Positions 9,501 to 18,900 of a stretch of 64,000 bases of DNA are shown here, piece after piece. The DNA is from Chrysaora quinquecirrha. Taxonomy: Eukaryota > Cnidaria > Scyphozoa > Semaeostomeae > Pelagiidae. The position numbers and the translations under genes are program-made. The DNA lies in assembly GCA_014526335.1 (NCBI GenBank), contig JACTAT010000042.1:197541-261540 (forward strand), given 5' to 3'. Under the pieces are notes generated by a model. That model had not been told where the DNA came from. It worked only from the letters and a program-made list of their open reading frames with translations, and did not search any database. Position 1 is the stretch's first letter. The number at the start of each line of letters is the position of its first letter.

Positions 9501-12223
9501 CCGGTGTTTGGACGTGGAGAGGATTCCCTTAATCAACGTGTCTACCATTTTCCAGAAAAATGTCACACTGACCCAGACCTTTTTGAAAAGGTCTATAGAC
9601 GAACATTTTCAGATGATAATTTGCGATGTGGGGCAGTTGATGTTAAGTTGTGCCTTATGATTTTTGGTATCTCAGTTTTCCAAGTTAAACCATTCTCTTT
9701 GGTTTCTTTCCTCGTAGTTCAAGCAAATCGAAGAATACATGACGTACCGCGTCCTTCCAGACACAATAAGAGAGAAACTGTCGAATTATTATGAACATAA
9801 ATATCAAGGAAAGCTTTTCGATGAAGAACAAATTTTGAGTGAAATTTCAAAGCCACTGAAAGAGGTAGGATCATTGTACCTATGACCTACTGTTTTCTGC
9901 CATATTTAAAAGGTAATCTTCCTGCCACACCAAGGGGCTCTCACGCAAGCTTTCATTACATAGGGAAAGAAGCTACCGCCTTTTTGATGATAAACTATGA
10001 ATGGGCAACCAATTCCCTATTCCTCGGGCTCTAAGTGCTTTTCCTCCAATTCTTAACCGTCAATCGATCTGGACCCTGGTTCCCACCAACCAGTATTCAG
10101 AAAAATCATTAACCTTCTAAAATCTGGTCGTTTCAAAGGCTTCCTAATTCCTTACCACGTATATTTTGCATTATCTAATCGATGTTTTTGTTATTTCGTG
10201 CTAGGAAATTGTGAGCCACAACTGTCGGGATCTTGTTAATGCTGTTCCGTTCTTCAAAAACGTCAGTCCGCTGTTTGTTAGAAGAGTCCTAACACAGCTC
10301 CGGTTCGAAGTTTTCTTACCCGGTGATTATATAATCCGGGAAGGAACTTTTGGAACGGAAATGTATTTCATACGCCAAGGTTCTGTTGATATACTGGTCA
10401 ACAGTGAATGTACAACTACATTGAATGAAGGAAATTATTTTGGAGGTAAACTGTTTAGATGATTTCAGCAGCTTTTTAATGCATTAGGGCTCCATTTATT
10501 TCAAAAAACTAGTGAAGGGAGTCAGAATTGAATGGTTTTGTCTATCGAAAGTTAAAAACATCCTGATTTAGAGGTGCGTTCTTTTGGAACATTTTTCTGT
10601 CTCTTTTTTTTGTCGAGACTTCGAAACTTCGAGAGAAAAAGCCCGTTCTTTTGAACAACTCTCGGAAAAATCGGAGACTTTACAAGCTCAAGATTCCAGG
10701 ACCTCCCCCCGGGACCTCCTGACTCCAGAGCTGGAAGATTTCGCAGAGATTCTCTCTTTCAAGTGCAGTCTCTAAAGTCTTCCGTTTTTCAAGAACGTGC
10801 GTTTTTGGTATCTAGAATCGGAAGCCAGCGAAGTTTACGTTTTCAGAATTGAAAAAAGGAAAATAATCTAAGTAAACTGAGTGCTAGAAGCGACTTGGAG
10901 TTTCTCAGCAACTTTTTAGGCTGTAAGAAAAAAATGCGATTTTCAGACAGCTGTATGGTTAATATAATATACCACAAAGATAAACCATCATTCCTAAACA
11001 GATATAAACATAAAGAAAACTGAAGCTCCAGCAATGATCTAATGAATTATCGTAATAGGTCTTAAGTTTGAAGTTTTTGTTTTCAATTGTTTTCAGTGTT
11101 TTTAAAAACATTTGCCAACTAATTCTGCTTGGCAGACAATGTTTTGCGATCTGAAATGTTTGAGCGGCAGTTTTTGATCGTTTGGCTAGGGGGCCTACGT
11201 CCGTAATGGCTGGGACTCACTAGATAAAAACAACGTTTATAAAACCAAACTGAACTAATAGCAAATTTTCTTTTCTTTGTAGAAATATGTTTGCTAGCAA
11301 ATGCAAGGCGAATTTCAAGTGCCCGCGCGGCATCTGTGTGCGATTTGTTTGTTCTTCCGGCGGCAAGTTTTAGGAGCATTTTGGAGGAATTCCCTGAAGT
11401 AAAAGTTTTGGTTGAGCATATCGCTATCCATAGGCTTTTAGAATTGCGAAAACAAGTAAGATTTCGTTCTTTAATGAAAAATTAACGGTTTAATTTAGAA
11501 TTGTTTATTTTTCACACCTTTCAAAGATATGTTGGATATGCCGAAGATTTAACACATTACTAAGCAGAATTATTTCTTACATTTCAAATGTAGCATTTGG
11601 CCTAGTTCCAAGCTGTTGAAACAAATATGTTTATATTTGAAACATTTCTAGGCCTAAACAATTGTGTTTACTTTTGGCACATTTCTAAAGCTGAAACAAT
11701 TGTGTTTACATTTGGCACATTTCTAAGCTGAAACAATTGTGTTTACATTAAGCAGATTTTTTAGCTGAAATATTTTGTTTATATAAGTCGCGTTTCTAAC
11801 CTGAAACATTGTGTGAACATTTGGAACATTTGTAAGCTGAGACAATTTTGTTTACTTTTGGCACATTTCTAAGCTGAAACAATTGTGTTTACATTTAGCA
11901 CGCTCCTAATCTTTAACAGTTACTTTGATTTTCATCAAATTATTCCGTAGTTATCTGCTCAGACTGGTTCTGAAGAGGTTGTCGACAAAGCGCTATTTGG
12001 CTCGTCGAGTGCTGATGATAATGGCCTACTTACTCCGGAGTATAATTTATTGTCTAGAAGAGCTTCAGTCAGGGATTTCATGGAGCTCAAAAAGCAGTCG
12101 ACCAGTTTTGATGGAAGCACTCTAGAACAACTTGTAAACTCTCACAGCAAAGCTGCAGATAATTGCAAGTTATGCCAGGAAGACGAAACAGCGCCTGAGA
12201 AGTATGTCCAAAAGCAATCATGA
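3554..12223 (+). CDS. HCN: Hyperpolarisation-activated cyclic-nucleotide-gated (HCN) channel
   Basis: The gene encodes a plasma-membrane cation channel opened by hyperpolarisation and modulated by cAMP or cGMP. Exons: 3554-4170, 5899-6122, 6827-7030, 7695-7844, 8485-8703, 9718-9864, 10205-10445, 11283-11455 and 11951-12223 (about 749 codons). Exon 1 has a Ser/Asp-rich N terminus and the HCN domain ending [10 protein letters not shown]. Exon 2 is S1-S2 ([14 protein letters not shown]). Exon 3 holds the S4 sensor with regularly spaced Arg/Lys ([20 protein letters not shown]). Exon 5 holds the pore helix and CIGYG filter. Exons 6-8 are the C-linker and cyclic-nucleotide fold, with a phosphate-binding cassette [18 protein letters not shown]. 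The start follows an in-frame stop at 3533. All junction phases agree except in exon 2, where one base appears missing between FRTGF and [12 protein letters not shown]. The C-tail after the binding domain is short (about 90 residues). The HCN assignment is very secure; the exact start and last exon are less so. Confidence 0.93.
4161..4604 (+). repeat. Tandem repeat containing copies of the HCN exon 1 splice donor
   Basis: Units of roughly 70-100 bp begin in the last bases of exon 1 (AGCACTTTCAG|GTATGT) and continue with TTTGCATCTATAAAGCATTG and TGTATGTGTTAATG words. Intact CAG|GT copies place GT at 4171 (the real donor), 4241, 4331, 4432, 4515 and 4595. Further copies near 4401 and 4876 have lost the GT. 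Using the second donor would bring in a stop at 4229-4231. Confidence 0.75.
5512..5820 (+). mobile_element. tRNA-derived SINE, family A, copy 2, interrupted by a MITE
   Basis: This copy has a clear box B (GGGGTTCGAGCCCC) and the family body words GATAAGTTAACC and GATTCTAGCGACTTGTGCTAAA. The body is split at about 5641 by a MITE of roughly 136 bp, showing that the MITE inserted after the SINE. It lies in HCN intron 1. Confidence 0.65.
5641..5776. mobile_element. MITE, 'GGGGCGATTCACTC' family, nested in a SINE
   Basis: The element has terminal inverted repeats (GCGACGGGCATTTCACTC at the left; GAGTGATTCGCCCCTCGC at the right). The AT-rich inside holds characteristic words such as AAAGGATTTCCAAG and ATTTTCATTAAAAC. 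The 4-base word CTGA flanks both sides and may be the target-site duplication. Relatives lie at 15668-15805, 20175-20306, 35669-35790, 54275-54351 and 55987-56140. Confidence 0.65.
6383..6594. repeat. Dispersed AT-rich repeat, 'GGTATAAGGTCGGG' family
   Basis: The block shares words (GGTATAAGGTCGGGCATAC, GGCGGCACGTCCC) with 200-321 and, weakly, with 55404-55540. It lies in HCN intron 2. Class unknown. Confidence 0.45.
7170..7425. mobile_element. Palindromic MITE, 'CCAAACGATCAAACATTG' family, copy 1
   Basis: The element is made almost entirely of inverted copies of CCAAACGATCAAACATTGCT, TTTGAAATTTGC and GTGACGTGGCCAAACG, so it folds back on itself. It begins and ends with the same word in opposite orientation. 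It is non-coding and lies in HCN intron 3. Seven more copies or fragments occur in the window. Confidence 0.65.
8001..8256. mobile_element. Palindromic MITE, 'CCAAACGATCAAACATTG' family, copy 2
   Basis: Same family as 7170-7425: AAACATTTGAAATTTGC at the left, TTGCTTAATGAGCAAATTTC and ATGTTTGATCGAGC at the right. It lies in HCN intron 4. Confidence 0.6.
8797..9115 (+). pseudogene. LINE reverse-transcriptase C-terminal remnant
   Basis: The frame from about 8804 reads [20 protein letters not shown], then a stretch with RTRGHEF and [11 protein letters not shown], ending in a stop at 8987-8989. A second frame continues the likely domain ([16 protein letters not shown]) up to about 9110. From family knowledge, LYRRxRGDMI...TRGH...NxWNSLP marks the C terminus of many non-LTR reverse transcriptases of the CR1/jockey type. 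The frame change and stop show a dead fragment. It sits in HCN intron 5, just after exon 5. Confidence 0.75.
9271..9425 (+). mobile_element. tRNA-derived SINE, family B, copy 1
   Basis: The block starts GGGAGGATAGCCTTGGGCTG, has a strong box A (TAGCTCAGTGG at 9331-9341) and continues GAAACGTCATTGGCTCTC. The box B region is deleted (GCAGTCGAGGTATG). The tail CACTTGTGGAAAAA...AGTGTTCGCC is shared with copies at 33240-33785 and 53523-53680. It lies in HCN intron 5. Confidence 0.65.
11094..11192. mobile_element. Fragment of the palindromic 'CCAAACGATCAAACATTG' MITE
   Basis: About 100 bp with TTTTTAAAAACATTTGCCAA, TTGGCAGACAATGTTTTGCG and TTTTTGATCGTTTGGC match one half of the element at 7170-7425. 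It lies in HCN intron 7. Confidence 0.45.
11611..11912 (+). repeat. Minisatellite of about 37-45 bp units
   Basis: Six to seven copies of a unit close to GCTGAAACAATTGTGTTTAC followed by ATTTGGCACATTTCTAA. It fills most of HCN intron 8, ending about 40 bases before exon 9. Confidence 0.75.
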
Positions 12224-13095
12224 GAGAAATCTAAGAGCAAATCACATTACGTGATTTAGACAATCACCTTGTTTATCCAATAGTAACATGTAATGTATTA
12301 TGATATTCATATGTTATGTCTTAATAAGGCCTGGTGCCCAAGTCTCTGTATTTCTCTTGAAAACTGTTAGGTCCTCTCTAATACAGAGAAACAACAACAG
12401 AGAAGTCGGGAGCTGATGTAGCCATAATGGAACATCAAGAACTCACAGGGGGCAATCTCCTGTTTGAACCAAATGTTTATATTAGCCCCAGATTCCTTTT
12501 GGTGTGGGAACCTTATGTCCTTTAAGTTCTAACTATTCTAATTTTATGTATTTCAAGGTTAGAACTTTCTGATCGAATTCGTAATATATGTAGCATCTTT
12601 CTTGTTTGGCAAAAAGCAGAACATGCTCTAATCTTACCCTCTTAAATCTGAACCCCTCTCGCCAACCTCTTTTGAAACTTATAGTCCCTCTGGATGCTTA
12701 CGTAATAGAACTTACGGTGACATCGTGTAGAATAAGGGTTTAGCCACGAGCCAGTGTTCACGAAGTTAGTCAAAAGCTACTTAAGCCACGAGCTAACTCA
12801 AAAGCTATGTCAAAAACTACGAGCGAAACTAAAGCTGTCGTTGCTGCAAGACCCAGTTGATAAACATCTAGCAAATTTTGGTAATTTTCAGTAGAAATTA
12901 TTACGCCTCCTTCAGTTTATCAACTATACGAGTTTTATGTCTCTCAATGTAGCTATTGGTTATCTTTGACAATTTTTGTGTACTTAGATTAGAGAGGAGT
13001 TCTCCTAACATACTAGAAGGAGTTAAATTATTTAAATAATATTTGGACTGTCAAATATCTAACCTATGCCTTTTTTTTAGCTTAAAAGCAATGTG
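12224..13095. other. Region downstream of the HCN stop codon
   Basis: Probably the HCN 3' untranslated region, or the start of intron 9 if the alternative last exon at 14373 is used. No other coding signal is seen. Confidence 0.4.
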
Positions 13096-13263
13096 AAGTT
13101 GAACTTCCATTAACGGACACCTTTATAGAGCGGACACCTCCGAACAGAGGACAAATGTTTTTGTTCAAAGGTCTTTCATTTATAGATACAAGACCTCCAT
13201 AGTACGGACACCTGTCGACAATTACAATGGTCCCCTGCGTGCCCGTCATATTGGGGTTCAACT
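13096..13263. mobile_element. pogo/Tigger-like MITE
   Basis: The left end AAGTTGAACTTCCATTAACGG and right end CCGTCATATTGGGGTTCAACT are inverted copies of one another. GGACACCTTTATAGAGCGG and related words fill the inside. The 'TTGAAC...CATTAACGGACACC' style of terminus is typical of non-autonomous Tigger/pogo relatives as I know them. Confidence 0.55.
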
Positions 13264-14372
13264 AACTAGGTTTGAGTGTATGTAATTTTTTCATTGACAT
13301 TAGCAGCCTGTATGGCAAAGTATTCACTATTTATTAAACATGAAAGACTCAGTCACAAATAATAAAGTATCATGAATTACAGTAGCTTTATTCACAAGTA
13401 TGTAGTGTTGCTTGTCACTGAGTGAATATTTTAGATATTCGCAAATTATATTTTCTGTTGCCTTGTTTCTGGTGATCGAGCCATTCTGATAATTTCTATC
13501 TAGCGCTGCACGTTTTGCCGCAATTTTACCTGACTTGCAGGTTAAATAAGCTACTGCCGAATTTTTCTGTAAACGGCTTGACCGCATTGAAATTTTCGAA
13601 ATCACAAAAAAAAGTTGGTGTAACTTTAAACCTGAACGACACCTTATAAAATCGTAAACTTTGAACGCTCGTAATATTGATAATACTAGCTGTTAAAACC
13701 GTTAAGGAAGTGCTGCTCTGAGGTAGAATCCAAGTATTAAAGAGGACTGCCATGAGTATATCGAAACCCAGTCAATAGAATAAACAGTGTTTACTGTATT
13801 GACTATGATCAAGTTGAAGGCAGTCTGTCCCCATCGTCCCCATGAATTTCAATATCTGCATTTCACGGCCGTGAAATGTGCAGTGAATGTCAATGAGAAA
13901 TTTTTGCAAATCGCTTTGTCTTTCCAGCCAATCAGAGCCCATATGAATAGTTTTCTGCACAGTGCGCGACTTGCGGATCCAAAGCAAAGTCTAGCACCGT
14001 GGGCAATGGGGCAATGGCGGAGCTACCGAAGAAATAAACCCGGAATAAGTGCTGAAAATGCTGACAGAATTCTGTCAATTTTGCCTTCGAACAGAAGCAT
14101 TGAAGTCCGAGAGTCAAAAAAGTAACCATGCGCGTAAAAGTTTTTCCCACAATTAACTGAATTACTTGAAGAAATTCTGTGAGTAAAATGCTGCTACGTA
14201 GGCGCTTCGCGCAGCTCTGCAGCAACAAGCGCTGAGATAGTAAAACTTTGCACATAGACTGAATTTTGAGTGCTTAATACGAATTTGGCATCAATAAACT
14301 CTCTATCTCGAAATTTGAAAAAATTTTGTATTATGTAAAGGTGAAAAGGTAAGGTCTGTAGTTTCCCCGCAG
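13264..14372. other. Non-coding, with a possible promoter near 13.9-14.25 kb
   Basis: No exon is recognised. The part from 13860 to 14240 is richer in CpG than its surroundings and has a CCAAT box (13928-13932, within CAGCCAATCAG). It also has an ATG in good context (GGCAATGGCGG, about 14010) that opens only a seven-codon ORF. It could be the promoter and leader of the downstream ARL gene; this is inference. Confidence 0.35.
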
Positions 14373-14463
14373 ATTCGCGGCCAGTCCTCTTGTCAAGGCA
14401 TTTATTGACTCAGATCAGCCATCCTGTGCATCAGAGGTTCCAGGAACAGACGCGTTAAAATAA
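14373..14463 (+). CDS. HCN: Possible alternative last exon of the HCN gene
   Basis: Exon 9 of HCN contains a good donor (GAGAA|GTATGT, GT at 12202-12203) just before its stop. A typical acceptor (TAGTTTCCCCGCAG) ends at 14372. Joining them keeps the frame and adds 30 codons (FAASPLVKAF ... GTDALK) ending in TAA at 14461. The composition looks protein-like, but 30 open codons can arise by chance, so this is a candidate only. Confidence 0.4.
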
Positions 14464-14743
14464 TAAGTGACGTTGACAACATCGAATCAGCAAACATGTA
14501 TATAATTGAGTAAAAAAATGAAGTAAATGTAGAACTTAAATTATATTATATTTATTCTTGTAAACAATTATTAATTATGATGACGAAAAAAAATCAAATC
14601 GAAGAATCAAAAAAAAAAAAATAATTATTGACTTTCCAATTTCATAGGGGCAACCTTGACAGTAAGGCAGCTATTATCGATTATTGACTGTCATTTTGTT
14701 GGTTAATTAATCATTAATTTTTGTTTAAAAGTCATGAAAAACA

Positions 14744-14788
14744 ATGATGATACTCTTTGGACTCGTTTGTTTAATTTTAATGAATAAG
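14744..14788 (+). CDS. Candidate first exon of the ARL-like gene
   Basis: The sequence ATG ATG ATA CTC ... AAT AAG is followed by GTGACA. It encodes MMILFGLVCLILMNK, a short hydrophobic N terminus, and ends in phase 0. That fits the phase-0 exon at 15991, which begins CCCKGLCKCC. ARL10 proteins carry an N-terminal membrane anchor, so the architecture is plausible. The donor is only moderate and the hydrophobic stretch is short, so another exon may be the true one. Confidence 0.3.
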
Positions 14789-15333
14789 GTGACAAACGAG
14801 GCTATTGTCCTGCCTCGCTCCAGTTTCTTTGAAAATGAAGCGTTGTTTGGGCTGTTGTTGTTCTTGTTAAGTTCACCTGTCGTGTTTCTCTGCTCGTCTG
14901 CAATCAAGAAGATGATGTTCCATTCAGCAAATGTGCAGCAATTTTGAAAGCAGCATTTCCTGGTAATGATGAAGGTTTTATCATCCATCTAGCTAAACGT
15001 AGGTTCTTCGTTCGTTCTCTCGTCTTTATTTATAGTCAATGTCGACGGTGTAAATTTTAAACCTGATGGGCCTAATTTTTCAATTTACTGGTGACTGGTG
15101 AGACAGTTTGTGTTTTATGTTTTCTAGACAGCAAGCATGAAAGAATGTGGTATTAGTCAGAAGTTCAAGTGAATTTCACATAATGTGCAACTGTTGTCAA
15201 TACACCTTTGGCGTATGCAGAATTGTTTGTTACATGGTAAGCAGACTGTCATCAATCAATCAGCCTGATTGATTGATTGATTGATGATGATGATCATGAT
15301 AAGGATGATAATGACACTAGTGATTGTAATGAT

Positions 15334-15649
15334 TCAGTCTGAGGAGTGTGGCATGTGCACACACAAGATAAACAAACAATAGAACAATAGAACAAGAACA
15401 ATGGAAAAGTGCTTCTGCAAGCACACCAGACTGGAAAGTTTGATTTTTGCGTGGGCAAGTTGTAATGGCCTAAATTTGCCGTGCGCGTTTTGTGCGTCGA
15501 AAAAGCAATAGAAAGGTCACGTGACCTAATGTTTTTCTATTGTTTATGCCAACTGCACGGCCAATTCTTGCAGGCGCGAAGCAAACTTTCCAGTCTGGCA
15601 AGCACAAGATCTTGTGCTCATCTAGAACTGCCATACTCCGCAGACTGGG
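15334..15649. mobile_element. MITE-like foldback, 'CAGTCTGAGGAGTGTGGCA' family
   Basis: Outer inverted repeats are CAGTCTGAGGAGTGTGGCA at the left and TGCCATACTCCGCAGACTG at the right. A second, inner inverted pair is CAGACTGGAAAGTTTG (about 15428) and CAAACTTTCCAGTCTG (about 15582). The left part carries AACAATAGAACAATAGAAC. A related copy is at 53940-54076, and a looser relative at 39796-39905. The inside holds the perfect palindrome AGGTCACGTGACCT (15514-15527). Confidence 0.55.
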
Positions 15650-15667
15650 TGATGATTATGATGATTG

Positions 15668-15805
15668 AGGGGGATTTCACTCTTCAAAAAGGTGCAGACT
15701 CACGAGAGTTTTACTAAAACAAAAGGATTTCCAAGGGACCTCCATGAAAACAGTAAGTTTTTTGAGCAAGGGTGTAAAAAATTTTCAAAGAGTGAATCAC
15801 CCCTT
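15668..15805. mobile_element. MITE, 'GGGGCGATTCACTC' family
   Basis: The ends GAGGGGGATTTCACTC and GAGTGAATCACCCCTTG are inverted, and the inside has AAAAGGATTTCCAAGG and CCTCCATGAAAACAG. Same family as 5641-5776. It sits immediately upstream of a GAT microsatellite. Confidence 0.65.
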
Positions 15806-15975
15806 GATGATGATGATCGGCGGTTGATGATGATGATGATGAAGATGTTGATGATGATGATGATGATGAGAATGATGCTGATGATGTCAATAATGATAAT
15901 GATGGTGATAATGATGATGATCACAGTGATTATGATTGTGGTGATTATGATGATTATGATGATTGTGATGATGTT
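15806..15975 (+). repeat. (GAT)n imperfect microsatellite
   Basis: About 170 bp of GATGAT with AAT, GGT and TAT interruptions, ending 15 bases before the splice acceptor of the first sure ARL exon. The long methionine-rich and isoleucine-rich frames through it are repeat translations. Confidence 0.85.
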
Positions 15976-15990
15976 AATGTTGCATTTCAG

Positions 15991-18900
15991 TGTTGTTGTA
16001 AAGGTCTTTGTAAATGCTGCCAAAAGGAAGAAATCATCAAAGAGGAATTCTCGTTTCTTGCTTTGGGTTTAGATGGAGCTGGCAAAAGTACTCTTCTCTC
16101 AAAACTATGTGGAGAAATAAATGAAGAAATTGAACCAACAAAAGGTACTTCATATACTGTATGTATAAAAGCCATATTATATGAATGATTGGGTCTTTTC
16201 ATCTGGTTTCCACAGTATAGTGACTGTGGTGTGGTATCAACTATCGTAAGATTATCACACAATTGTGAAGGACATAATGGTGGTAATGGTGCTTTTCCAG
16301 CTTGCCAGCATGGATTTATGTTATTTTTGTCGAAATTTCAGGATTTTCCGTGAAAGATGTATCATTATCAACTGCGATTCTTCATGTCAAGGAAGTTGGT
16401 GGTGAGTTGAATTTTTCTTATTTTATAGTAACTGGCAGAGCTAGATCACTGTTTCTTTTTAAGCGTTTTGGAATCTGTTGCCATCAAAACTAGAAGGGTG
16501 ATTCATAAAAGGCAGAAAGAGTTTGTTTTCTCACTTTTACTCTTCAACTAATGCTATCGATCATCTTACAATATCATTTGACCTGACTAAATATACAATA
16601 ATACAATAATAATCCAGCTCTACTTTACTGATTGGCATATTTCGATCAACATCTCAGTATAAGCAGCCCTAGTCCAACGTTTTGGTCTGTTTCTGGTGTT
16701 CATACTCTAAGCAGTGTCAGATCGAAGAAATTTTTAAGTTTGGTCTAATTTGTTTCCTCTTCTTTGCATTTCTTCACGTAATTCTTAATGATTTTCTTTC
16801 AATCTAGGTTCTGAGAAAATTCGTCGCTATTGGCATCATTATTACAAAGGTTCTGAAGGATTGGTGAGCAATTTTTTAATCCTGCACCTCATTACAGTAT
16901 AATCCCGTTATAACGTACTCGGAGGGATGGTAGTATTAGGTACGTTATAAGCCAAGTTCTTTATAAGCAGGGAATTTTCTTTTGTTCTATGGTTCCAGGG
17001 ACAATTTGTATGGTACCCTATATCCGAGATTACTTTATAAGCGAGAACGTTATAACCAGATTATACTGCAATTGACATTTCAAAATCACTCTTACTCATA
17101 AAAGAGCCACTGATTGAAGATTAGAAAATTGTCTTTTATTTTCATCACACTTGAAAAGCTTGAGCTTTTTTCTTGAATATTGATTATTTTTTCAGCTCTC
17201 TCGTCAGCTGTCTGGCCATGCAGTCCCAGTTCAAAACCAACTAGCTTAGGTACACGTTTTTTGTAAGGAACGCCTTGAAAGGAGGCTGAAAAGCCCAAAA
17301 ATATAAATGAACTTCAAGGAGATATCGAGGCTGTGATGAAAAACTAACTATCATTTTTTTCAGGAATAAAACTTTATACAAATAACAACATATATATGAC
17401 GACATATTTTCCACCATACTTCCCCAGAAGACTCAATTTATATCTAAAGTTAGGAAACGAAGCTTGTTTACATGAATTTGCTATTAACATTAGTATTCAA
17501 AGATATTTTACGACAACGAACAGTGTGAGGAACTTTCGGCCTCATTTTGTTTAAAAATTAAGGAACTCCAGCCTCAACTCAGACCAAAAGTTGCTAAGAA
17601 AAATAGATGTATGGCCCATTTCGTTCGAAAACCATTTCGAAAATCGTTCTTTTAAAAAACATTATTAAAATTTATAATTACAAATTCATTTTGATTTGAC
17701 GTAAACCATTCGGAGCTAATAATTCAAGAGTTTGTTATTGCTACTACTGAACTTATTTTCTCAGATATTCGTTGTCGATGGCACTGCAAGTGATGACGAC
17801 ATAAGTCTTGCAAAATCAGAATTGCAAGGAAGTTTATCACACATTGACTTACGAAATGTTCCCCTTCTTGTTCTGGTTAGTAAAATGGAGTCTGAAGACC
17901 CAGAGGAATTAAGAAAGGTAACGAAAATTCTATTAAGCCCTCCTCTGTAAAGCTCTCCACTCTATTAAGACCCCTTCTATCTGTTAAACGTACCTGTCTC
18001 TGTCAAGTCTTTCTATCAAGAAACCTCTCTGTTAATCAATCTTTCTCAAGAAGCTAAGCAACATTCACTACTGAGTTAAGCTCTCCTCTCTATTAAGTTT
18101 CCTCTTTCTATCAAGTCCTCCTCTCTAATAAAACCCTCCTCTCTGTTAAGCTCTCCTCTCTATTAAGTTCCCTCTTTCTATCAAGTCCTCCTCTCTAATA
18201 AACCCCCTCTCTATTAAGCCCTCCTCTCTATTAAACCCCCTCTCTCTCTCTCTCTCTATTAAGCCCTCCTCTCTATCAAGCCCCCTCTCTCTGTTGAGCC
18301 GTCTTCTCTGCTGAGTCCCTTCTCTCTGTTAAGCCTTCCCTCTCGATTAAGCCCCATCTCTCTGTTAAAGCCCCTGTCTCTATCAAGCCCTTCTCTTTAT
18401 AAAACCATTCTTTCTATTACGTGGCTCTTTGGTAAGCCCCCTTCTCGATTAAGCCACCTGTCTCTGTTAAACCTTCCTCTTTTTTTAGCCCCTTCGCTTT
18501 GTTGAGTCTTCTCGGTTAAACCCTCCTCTCTATTAAGCCGTCTTCTCTATCAAGCCCCCTCTCTCTGTTTAGCCGTCTTCTCTGCTGAGCCCCTTCTCCC
18601 TGTTAAGCCCGCCAACTCTCTATTAAGTCCCCTGTATCTATCAAGCCCCTGTATCTCTCTATTAAGCTATCCTTTCTGTCAAGCCCTATCTCTCTGTCGA
18701 ACCCCTGTATCTATCAAGCCCTTCTCTTTATAAAGCCATCCATTAAAAAGACGTCCCTCTTTTTTTGCCCTCCTCTCGATTAAGCCCCATCACTCTTTTA
18801 AACCTTTTTCGCTGTCAAACCTATCTGGCCCTTCTCTTTGTAAAGCCATCCTTTCTATTACGTCCTATGCTAAGCCTTTTCCTTGATTAAGCCTCCTCTC

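Noticed and set aside
13787..14125. 112-codon plus-strand ORF as a gene
   Set aside because: There is no recognisable domain, and the region looks like a promoter patch with a CCAAT box. The ORF could arise by chance.
15665..16072. Met-rich and Ile-rich ORFs over the GAT repeat
   Set aside because: They translate a microsatellite. The real ARL exon starts at 15991 in another frame after a clear acceptor.
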